DNA of 64,000 bases. It comes from Nissolia schottii. Its lineage: Eukaryota > Streptophyta > Magnoliopsida > Fabales > Fabaceae. Under the pieces are notes generated by a model, which ran no database searches, was not told the DNA's origin, and worked only from the letters and a program-made list of their open reading frames with translations. Position numbers and translations under genes: made by a program. The stretch covers positions 964,713-1,028,712 of the forward strand of contig QANU01015964.1 in assembly GCA_003254905.1 (NCBI GenBank). Direction: 5' to 3'. Numbering within the stretch: position 1 is the stretch's first letter; each line of letters opens with the position of its first letter. This document shows, one piece after another, positions 1-9,700 of this stretch.

Positions 1-1550
1 TTGCTGCCGCTTAGGTGAAAAAACCTCAATGGAAAAAATTAGAATTAGGTTTTTTATGTGAGAAATACCCTGGAACTGTTATATGGTGTTCCCAAAAAAG
101 AAAGAAAAAAAAAGAAAAAAACTAGAAAAAAAGAAATAGGTGTCAAAAAAGAGCGAAGAAAAGGAAAAAGTAGGAGCGAATTTTTTTTTTTTTTTTTAAA
201 CTTTGTTTTCACGAAGAAGGGTCGAGAGAGAAGAGATCGCCATTCAAAAGGAGTTTTTGTTCATGAAGCTGTAAATGGGGTGTTGTTGCCTGTGGGATCC
301 TCTCTCGGAAACGGCTCATCTTCGAGGTTTTTTTTTTTTAATTCTCTTTTTCTGGGAAAGAAATATATCAACGTTTTGCGTTTTTCTGTCTCTTTCAGTC
401 TTTTGTATTATTTATTTATTTTTATTTTGATGTATGTTGTTTCCAGAAGTTTCGGATTTTTAACGAAGAAACTTAATTCAGATTAAATTTCAATTGTATT
501 TGTTTGTATCCATTGAAAGAATTTTCTAGTTCCATTTGGGCTTGTGTATCTTGTTGCCTGTGGGACGAGAATCACTATGAATCTGTCCAGACTTGCAGGC
601 AGATGAAAATAAATAATATGAGCTGAGTCATATGAGTTGGAGAAACGAATTATGTCATCGATATAACAGAGACGAAATAGATTATTTTAAATAGAATCTG
701 GTATGGTCATTTCATTCTTCTTGCTGATTTACTAACGTCCTTGATCTAGGAAGCAAGTTCCTGAGAAATGGTATATGTTTGTGTGTAATCTTGTTGGGTG
801 GGGAAATGCCATGTTATATTCCAAAAATTACTTGAGCAATGTGTTCCATAATTTTGTTTATCAAAATATGTTTGATTTAGACTTTGCTTTGTGTGTTTGT
901 TGGAGTAGAGCGATAGGCGAAAGCAATATTTAGTTGACGAATAAATAGCTTGCCTTCCCGAGTCCGTCACCAGAACGGTTGGCACCAAATACCATTTTTA
1001 CCAAATTCTGTTCACTACGAATCTTTCAAAACGTTTAATATCTAATAGGGAGTCATTCTCAATTTCTTTCCTATTTTATTGTCGATTTTGTTTAATCTTA
1101 TTTCTATCTTTGAATTTTGGTAAAAACTTCTTTATGAAGTTGCTCATGAGTTACATGGGGTAACTTGGGGTTTAGAAGGAAGAAAATTACCCTAGGTCTT
1201 GATGAAGTTCCATCAAAATCACAGTATCACACCATTAGTATTTGTATTTGAGGAAAATGTCAAGCTTTCACAAATTTATCAATAAATAGCAGCGGCAAGC
1301 AGAAATGTATACAATTTGATTGATTGAAACTTGTGGTGTGTAAATCTTTACTATTAAGAAGGCTTTGAAAGAAAAAAATTGCTATTTGGTCACAATTTGA
1401 GTTGAGTTTTCCTGATGGCTGGTTCTAAGATTCACTAATTAAGTTTGGGTGCATCGTTTATCAAGTGCATTTAAATCATTTGATTTTAGACTATTTATGC
1501 ACCTAATTATGAACAGTTATAATTGAAATAGATCACTGATACAACTAACT
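1..1550. other. Upstream intergenic DNA, no gene seen
   Basis: No coding region is supported here. The only long open frame (about 58-486) is built from A-rich and T-rich runs that translate to lysine and phenylalanine strings and resembles no protein. A 26-base stretch at 1234-1259 recurs exactly at 3050-3075. The start of the window could be the edge of a neighbouring transcript, but nothing in the bases shows this. Confidence 0.6.
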
Positions 1551-1560
1551 TTGTTGGGGG

Positions 1561-1860
1561 CATTCGAAAGGCTCCTCAAACACTACTCTCTTCCCTTCCG
1601 CTTTGATTTTTCCCTTTCATCTTCTTCACCCTCTCCTCCGCTACCTGCCGCCATCCCATTCCTCTCCTTCACTCTCTTCCGCCATGCACCACCACCTTGA
1701 GAAATCCATCGACCTCGATGCTGAACACGACTGCCCCATTGAGACCCACCCGCTCAACTTCCCAGCCTCTAAGGTAGGCCTTCCAGTTGGGCTTGGATCT
1801 GAACCTCGCACTTTGTCGCCACCAACGCTAGTACACGCTTCAACATCATCACCCAACTTC
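1561..1860 (+). other. Unrecognised C/T-rich segment with a short open frame
   Basis: A pyrimidine-rich stretch at about 1580-1680 resembles a plant 5' leader and is followed by an ATG at 1684 that opens a short frame. After about 30 codons there is a possible GT donor near 1774. Base composition is more GC-rich than the surroundings. I do not recognise the peptide. It may be a first exon or a captured gene fragment, since a broken Di19 exon follows within 200 bp, but no function can be assigned. Confidence 0.25.
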
Positions 1861-1968
1861 CCACTTAGGCTACTCTTCGATTATAAATTCCCATTTTTGC
1901 TTTATTGAATTTTTTTTTGGGTTGAGTAAAATTCGATTTTTTAAAAATTTTTTTTTAATGTGGGGTAG

Positions 1969-2112
1969 GTCAGATTGGTTGGGAATCAAAGATTTTGATG
2001 TGGAAGAGGAGGTGCAACCAGATTTTCCGTGCCCATATTACTACGAGGACTTCGACATCATGCCTTATGTTCGCATCTTGAGGAAGAGCATTCTTGTGAG
2101 TCAAAAGTCACA
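1969..2112 (+). pseudogene. Di19-like zinc-finger exon, broken copy
   Basis: The segment follows an intact-looking acceptor (AG at 1967-1968) and encodes a peptide closely resembling the start of the first zinc finger of plant drought-induced 19 (Di19) proteins: DFDVEEEVQPDFPCP, then YYYEDFDI. The second zinc-binding Cys of the CPYC motif is replaced by Tyr. Around 2060 the frame shifts, and the typical continuation LCSHLEEEHSCESKVT is read in another frame. Several differences from the family pattern look like C-to-T or G-to-A changes (Cys to Tyr, Arg to Trp, Glu to Lys). Flanking intron-like sequence suggests a genomic fragment rather than a processed copy. I did not find the remaining exons. 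Di19 proteins are nuclear stress-response factors; this copy cannot make one. Confidence 0.7.
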
Positions 2113-3590
2113 AGATGTTTGTTCTTCTTTTAGATTTCGTTTCCTTTCTTACTTTGTGTTTGAGATCTGTGTTCTTTTCTTTTATCATATGACTATGTTT
2201 GCTTTACTTCCCTTTAGTTGTTTTTGTGTTGTGCCCCTTTCTATGTTCTGATATTGTTTTTGAGTGAGCTCTGGAGTTTGATTGAGGCCCCTCTCCTTCT
2301 ATTGTTGTGGAATTGACTAGATTGTTCTTGTGCATGCTTTCTACAGAGATACCTTGACCTCTTCCACATACAAAAGACTCCTCTGTTTGTATTTCTTCAC
2401 TGGGGTTTTGATTCAAGAATTTTCGGAAGCGGGTGAAGAAGACGAAGGAGAAAAATAAGAGGGGAAAGAGGAGAGAGTAGTTATTTGAAGAACCTTTAGA
2501 ATGTAGCAGCAGAATTAATTGTATCAATGGTCTATTTCAATTTCAACCATTCATAATTATGTGTATAAATAGTCCAAAATTAAATGATTTAAAATTTTAA
2601 ATACACTTGTGAATGATTTGCCAGTTTGGGTGAATATTAGAACCCGCCTTCCTTGTTATACCCTTAGTTTAACACCTATGCACACCCCACTACCATCATA
2701 CATGTTGAGTTGGTTTTTGCGTAATCAACTAAAAGAAACTGCTTATACTTGCATCATTTTTACATGCAATTTTTTTATAGAAATCTAGAAACTGCTTTTA
2801 ATTATTTTATTACACTTGTTAATAATAAAAGGTGGCTTGGCAAACATGAAAGTGTCTGTTAAGCTACTAGTAAATATAATTAGAATTTATCTAATAAGTG
2901 TGTTAAGAGCACTTACTACAAAACCTAAAGCGGAATGATTTTATTGGAAAAATAAAATTGACAAATCTTAAATGTAATATTAAATATTAAAATTCAAAAA
3001 TCATTATACTTTAGGTTCCGTAATAAGTGTCCTTAGCAAAACTTATATAATTAGTATTTGTATTTGAGGAAAATGCAGAAATGTATCAATAAATTTTAGA
3101 AATCAGCGGACGACACGCAAAAGAAGAAAATTATAGATCCAGAATTTCCAAAATTGCATGCATATTTGCATTCTATTTCTATGGCTGTGGCAAGTGGCAA
3201 GTGGCAACCGTTTCTCATGGACTACGGGAATCAGCCGAAGCGGGCTTTGCACTAGAAATTTTCTTTTAAGCCCAGGAGCAATTATGGGCTTTAGATGGTA
3301 GGCCTTTTTGGTTTAGTCCTCGGAACTCTGAAGTCAATTCTATGATTACCAATTTATTATTGCAGTCTGATAAAATGCGGGCTTTGCTGTTTGGGTCTCG
3401 TTCTCGAGTTGGCTCGTGTCCCTGATTCAACCCAAAATCTGCCGTATTCCAGTTGTTCACATACATTTTAATATAAAATTAATTTTGGTATTACCGAAGC
3501 TTTTGTTACCATATATAATATGATAATAATATCATAATCATACCATATAATTATAATAACCTTATTTCAATTTCATTACTCACCCAGGCC
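2113..3590. other. Intergenic DNA, nothing recognised
   Basis: No coding or RNA feature is supported. The sequence is AT-rich with scattered short open frames lacking family resemblance. Positions 3050-3075 repeat 26 bases found at 1234-1259, and both copies lie near the words tatcaataaa and cagaaatgtat, so a somewhat longer diverged duplication is likely. Confidence 0.5.
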
Positions 3591-3843
3591 ACGGCACTCG
3601 CGTTACTCGTTGCGCTGCTTGCGTCGTTCAGCATAGCAGGTCACGCCACGTCCATGTACACGAAGAAACCGTTTGCTCGCAATTCTTGCTGCGTGAGTCT
3701 GCTGTCCAACGCAACAATAACACCCATTCGCAACCGCCTTGAGCTATTTGGCATTTTGCGCAACAAAGCAAAAATTTATAAGGTGATTCCAGTGCGGCGT
3801 GCACCACGGTATTACGCTTCTATTAAAAGGCCACGAAAGCATA

Positions 3844-3880
3844 ACGTGACCTCACGTGGTTCAAATTCAATACGTGGTCA
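3844..3880 (+). promoter_or_regulatory. Cluster of ACGT-core motifs upstream of VPS13
   Basis: ACGTGA (3844-3849), CACGTGG (3853-3859) and ACGTGG (3872-3877) lie within 37 bases, about 300 bp before the VPS13 start codon. CACGTGG matches the plant G-box/ABRE core bound by bZIP and bHLH factors. Clustering raises the chance that they are functional, but this is inferred from motif matches only. Confidence 0.35.
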
Positions 3881-4002
3881 ACTCTTGTTTGTTAAATAAT
3901 ATAACGTATTTTACACCCTCGTTTTATGCGATCTAAACTCCCGCTGTACCTTCCAGACCGAGTAGGTCTAGCATTTTCATTTGTTTTAATAATAAAAATA
4001 TA

Positions 4003-4012
4003 ATATATATTT
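4003..4012 (+). promoter_or_regulatory. Candidate TATA box of the VPS13 gene
   Basis: A TATATATT-type sequence sits in an AT-rich tract about 170 bp before the start codon. It is followed at 4020-4177 by a C/T-rich leader typical of plant 5' UTRs. AT-rich words are common in this DNA, so the assignment rests mainly on position. Confidence 0.35.
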
Positions 4013-4150
4013 TTTAATTTTCTTTTTTCTTTTTGAGACTAAAGCGACGACGTGGCCTTCAAGCTCCGAATCACTCATTCATTTCATTGTGAACTTCTTC
4101 TCAACGTCGTCTTCATCTTCGTCTCTGTAACCGTTTCGATCGTCGTTGTG

Positions 4151-4162
4151 ATGAGTGTATGA
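4151..4162 (+). other. Minimal upstream ORF (3 codons) in the VPS13 leader
   Basis: ATG AGT GTA TGA lies in the predicted 5' UTR. It ends 15 bases before the VPS13 ATG at 4178 and is in a different frame. It is the only ATG I see in the C/T-rich leader from about 4040. Such very short uORFs can lower initiation downstream; whether it is in the mature transcript depends on the true transcription start. Confidence 0.5.
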
Positions 4163-4177
4163 TCACACGCCAACGAG

Positions 4178-6776
4178 ATGTTGGAGGATCAGGTAGCGTA
4201 CCTCTTGCAGAGGTACCTTGGCAACTATGTGAGGGGTCTCAACAAAGAGGCCCTCAAAATCAGTGTCTGGAAAGGTTCACAAAGTTCTCACTCCTCCTTT
4301 TTTTGTTCCTTTCAATTTCTTCTTCTTAATCGCCTTTCCGTTACTTCTTGAAACGATTTGTAACTCTTCTTTTTCACTTCATTGCTGAGTTGTGAAATTA
4401 GAGTGAGACTATGAGTTGGTCTATATAGTAGCGGTTGAAATTGAGTGCGGGATGTTTAGATTTGATGAATTGAATTTCAGCTATTCATTCTGTCGACTGT
4501 GCCAGCGCAATCGTAGCTATGATGCGCGAGTGATTGTGTTTTGGACAGTGTTTTTCTTTATTTTTTTGGGTGAATGTGAAACTTATGTCTTGTTCCACCG
4601 AATATAGTTTCTGATGAGTGGGAGAAAAGGTGTTGAATAAATGATTCTGCTATTAACAAATGACATTTAACTATATTATTTGTTCACTGTTGCTTCCATT
4701 TGTCAATGTGTTGGAGTTTTAGGAAGTATGGACCCTGTTTGCTATGTAGCTCTTGGTTGTGACTTCGGATTCAACACCAACTCACTCTACAGTTTTTTGA
4801 ATATAAGTTTTTGTTGCTAATTATTTTACGTAGTCGTAGGCATATTTTTACTTCCTAACTTCATAGCATACATCTATCTCATCCTCACGTTGAAATGTAT
4901 TGCATGTTTGATCAAGAATCATTATGATGCCCCTGCTGGATGGAAATATCAATCACCTTTGAAAGATTGCAAACTGTAGTTTTAGGAGAAATGGTGAATT
5001 CAATACTTAATTAGTTCTAGCTGCTGTCCTGATTTAGTGATGTCTTGTTTCGAGGTCAATGCACATTTTTGGTTAAGGTTAAACTGTGCCTACATATAAG
5101 TAAATTTTGCATAGTTACTCATATTTGAAAGATTTTATGGATGGACTTTTTATATGCTTTTGCTTTTTGTTGCCCTCTCATCAAATTTTTCTTAGTGTAT
5201 TTGTGATCATTTTATTGTCCCTAAAACTAAAATATCAAACAGGAGATGTGGAGCTGAAGAATATGCAGCTCAAGCCTGAGGCTCTGAATGCTTTAAAATT
5301 GCCAGTGAAGGTTAAGGCAGGTTTTCTTGGATCAGTGAAACTTAAGGTTGGTGGGCCGTTAACTGCTTTTTCTCAGAAGTTTAAAAGTATAATATTTGTG
5401 TCTGGTTACATAAATTTTGAATTTCGATATTGCTGAATGGTCAAGATTACTGTGGAAGCATCTATTTCAATTATTTTTATTCTGAAATTTGTATTTTGTT
5501 ACCTCTCTTCTCCTCATTTGTTGTGATATGATAAGTTTTTGGTCTAGTGATGCATTTTCTTTACTTTATTTTATAATTTTATTAGCTTGTCTTTTCTAGT
5601 TTTTGGTTTTCATATATGTTAATTTTTCATTTTGAGGATGATGACAAGAGTGAGCCACTTATGTCAGAAACATAGCCAGAGGATAATGTTGATGGTTGTC
5701 CCACCCCCCCTCTATCGATCTTCTTTATATTATTCCTGTAGGAGGATATCTTGATTGCCAATTTTGTAGAAGCTAATTTCTATTAATGGGGCTTGCAGGC
5801 CTGTGGCTGTTATGGATTCTGGTAGAAGCAGTTATTTTATATTTATTTTAAATTTTCAGTGAAAATGTTATTTTTCATATTTCAGACTGAAGTATGTAGG
5901 TTATTTTATATTTTTCCATCTCTATATTGTAGGGCTGATACTTGCCTCTGTGATAGCTTGTTTATGCCCCTTGAGTGGGAGCAATTTCTGTTGGTTCTTT
6001 TGAAAGGTTTTGGAAATGAGTCCATTTTTTTTGTGTCAGATTGCTGTTTTTGATGTTCTTTGGTGTGTTTATTTGCATTGGAATGCCCCCATTTTAAAGC
6101 CCTCCTCTGCACCAAGATTGGTGTGTTGGGATGAAGTTGTGTTTTTGGCTTCTATCTGGTGCTCTGCAGTTGACTGTTTCATGGGAGCATCTGTTTCTGA
6201 TGTATAGAGGGACTTTTATTTATTTTTTTGGTAATGATGTATAGAGGGACTGACAAGTTGCTGGATTCATGATTTTCTTTTTGATTTTTTGTTTTTTGGT
6301 CAGAGGATACTTACTCCCGTTACTTGTACTTCAGTTTTATCATTCCTATTTGATGGATTCTATATCTATTATATGTTAACAAACTAAGTTTTTTCAGGCT
6401 ATCTTCATTTAAGCACTCACTGAGCATACTATTTTAAGTAACACGATCCTTTCAACATTATTGTTGGTCACATTTGACTTTTTAATTTTTTTTTTTAGGT
6501 TCCATGGAGTAGGCTCGGCCAAGATCCAGTCTTGGTATATTTGGATCGCATTTTCTTATTAGCTGAACCTGCAACTCAAGTTGAGGGATATAGTGAGGAT
6601 GCTGTCCAAGAAGCTAAGAAGAACCGAATACAGGTGAGAAAAACAGGAATAGGTAAACAGGTATAATTTGATACTTCTCTTGACATTTATTTGATGATTA
6701 ATGCTTTCCCTCCTTTTGGTAACAGGAGATGGAATTGAAGCTATGGGAAAAGTCGCAACAATTAAAATCAGAAATG
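4178..6776 (+). other. VPS13: VPS13 exons 1-4: chorein N-terminal domain (aa 1-129)
   Basis: Coding exons are 4178-4274, 5243-5346, 6499-6633 and 6726-6776. Residues 1-129 form the chorein domain, which caps the groove of VPS13 and ATG2 proteins and usually faces the donor membrane (ER). Recognisable words are [36 protein letters not shown] and [18 protein letters not shown]. These are near-invariant in plant VPS13s. Intron 2 carries a LINE tail fragment near 6010-6210. Intron 1 (4275-5242) shows nothing recognisable. Confidence 0.93.
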
Positions 6777-9700
6777 GTATGAGCTGTTTTTTAGTTATTA
6801 ATTGTTATTATTAGATCAAAGAAGAATTTCATCGAGATGAAGAAGAGACGATAATTACAAAAGATTGGAGGACAAGAGATCCTCTTTACAAGAACAAAAC
6901 AAGAAAATACTAAGAATCAAGTAGAGTTTTCAATCTCAACACAACATATATGAGATGAAAAATCCTCTAAAAGGATCATGAGCTTTACACCAAATTGCTG
7001 CCAAAAAGCCTTATCCTATCCCACAAAACATGCTTGTCTGAGAACTTGTCATCGAAGGTGCAAGAGTTGTGTTTTAACCAAACGTACCAAACAATAGGAA
7101 AAACAGACATTGCCACAAATATTTACCTTCCTTTTCCCAAAACCAACATAACCCATCATCAACAACAACAACATCATCATTATTATTATTATTATTATTA
7201 TAATAATAATAAAATGGGAATTGTTTGGCTTGGTCTCCAATATTACCTTTCCATATTTGGCATCACTTCCTTTCCATATTTGGCATCACTTCTATTTTCT
7301 CCATTCTTAAAAGCAAAATTTCAAGATGGATACTGATGTAAAATTAAATCACTTAAGGTTTACTAACCAATAGCCCCTACAACTATACTTGCATTATGCC
7401 CAATCGATCAAAGCTACCAATAACTGCTAAGAGGCACTAATACATTTTTCTCTCTTAATTTAAGATTTAATTTTTTTAAAATAAAAAAAAATTATTTTGA
7501 AATTTGTACAAAAAATAAAGAATGTTGATATTGTTATTAGTAGTAGTGATAGAAAATTTCACATTAGGTGGTGTGCAGCCAACCATCCATCCGTCCCATA
7601 TGAACACTTGCTCGATCTCTATACATCCCAGAAATGGCAACGCATTAAAACAATCATTAACATAGAACCATAAAGAGGCCATAAACATAATCCTGTCCTA
7701 TAATCAAGTTGAGATGTTGTGAGACACCCTTAATGATGTTAACATTTTTCTTGCACCCAATGCACAAAACGACTTCCTGCCAAAGCTTCACCATTGCCAA
7801 AAAAACTTGCCTCAGCATAAACTCCAAAGTCCAAACAAAATATTCTGTATGGAAGGTGCCACTCTATAGTGAAAGATGCTTAAAAGAAATTGGCAGTATA
7901 GCTAAATGCTGACCTTGAAGTTGTTTTTTTCCCCCATATCCTATCAGTGAATTGGGTAATGTGTGTAAAGTTTATTTGGGGATTCTGCGAAAATGGCGAT
8001 TTAACTTAATAATTTTCTTATAACTATGCATCTCAGAAGAGTTTTGGATTATGTAATTTTAATACCTCTTTGGAGCCCTGTATAAGTGTGAGCTTGGGCG
8101 TTCATGTATGTTTAAGAATAACTTATATCAACTTGTGTATCTTCTTTTTATTTTTTTATTTTTTTTCAAAAGAATAAATCATGGTTGGGATCCCTCATCA
8201 GCACCATAATTGGAAACTTGAAGCTTTCAATTTCCAATATTCACATCAGATATGAAGATTGTGAGAGGTAAAGGAAGATTTCACTTTTTCTTGATTATTA
8301 CTCTGCTTTCTACATCTTGCTCTAGCCTAATATATTCTGTCTTGTAGCAATCCAGGGCACCCATTTGCAGCTGGTGTCATGTTGGACAAACTCTCAGCCA
8401 TGACAGTAGATGATACTGGGAAAGAGACTTTTATTACTGGAGGGGCACTAGATCGCATTCAAAAGGTTCTGATTTGTCTTAGTATGAATTCATATTGGCC
8501 GTAATGATGAAATCCTTTTGTTTTGATCTAGATGCATCATGCATGTATAATTTCATTATTTAGATGCTTGTATAATTTCATTAATTCCAGAGCATTTTTT
8601 TGCAACAAAAGGAAGGTTATAAAAAAAAATCGTTCTATCTTGAAGTTCTGTTAGCTTGAGAGTAAGGAGCTTATTTAATTGTTTCTGGGCACTATCCACT
8701 TATTTTGTTGGCTTCTTTCAAGGAATCTTATTACTTACGGAAGAAACATAGTCAGTACAAACTGTAGTTAAATCCATAGTTGCAATATGAAAATAATCTT
8801 ACTCTGTAGTCCATAACGATTATTGCCTTCCTATTACATATTTTGTTTAACTATTATATTACCAGTGTTCTTCTGTTGTTAACATCTTTTTCCGTCATTG
8901 TTTTGCACTGTTGCAGTCTGTTGAGCTAGATCGGCTTGCAGTTTATTTTGATTCAGATATTATTCCATGGCATGTTAACAAAGCTTGGGAAGATTTGCTT
9001 CCTTCGGAATGGTTTCAGGTATATATATCTGGTGGATAATAAAGGCTGGATTTATGTTGCTCCTTTTCTCCCCAGCTCCTTTGAAGTCCTTTTCTGTTTC
9101 CATTTATATTATGGATGCAATGAGTCGTGTGTATAGGGTTTAGAATTTTCAAGGAAACTTCTTTGCATTTGGGATAGGGTTATCTTTTTAGTCTCGTGGT
9201 GGTGCTATGCTATTGGTCTCTTTAGAGGTGTTTCTCTGCTAGATACACGGAGAGATAGGTATGCTTTCTTACCTAGCCCAATCCCTTAGGACATGTATGC
9301 TTTCTTCTTGCGAGGTTATCTTGTCCTCTTTAATAACCCCCCTTAGGGAGTCAGTGTGTTTGGGACATACCAGTAAATTTGGTTGTCAAAGATACTATGC
9401 TGTGGTGCAGATTGATAGATATTCATGCTTGAGATAGGGGTTAGGGTTATTCTATCTCGATTCTCTTGCATGGTATGGAAATTTATGGGTTCGATACATC
9501 CTATTCTAGGCTGTTTGGTGAGATTTTGCTTGTGTTTGTGGGATTTGCTCGCCTGATGGTTGGTGATTGTTGTTCTTTATAATTATATCTTGTTATTCTT
9601 GGGAGAGAGCAATCCACATAGCGGAGGATTTTTTGAATGCTACCTTGTTCATATTAGTGGTTCCTTTTTCTCCATTTATTCAGCTTATTTAGTTCCAGGG

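Noticed and set aside
58-486. 142-codon open frame near the left edge
   Set aside because: It is made of A-rich and T-rich runs (Lys and Phe strings) with no family resemblance and no convincing gene context.
1922-2251. 109-codon open frame as an intact gene
   Set aside because: Only its middle resembles Di19; the zinc-binding Cys is lost and the homologous continuation lies in another frame, so it is a pseudogene fragment.
7049-7240. Minus-strand frame with an isoleucine run
   Set aside because: The run is the translation of an ATT/ATA microsatellite, and the rest is LINE-derived.
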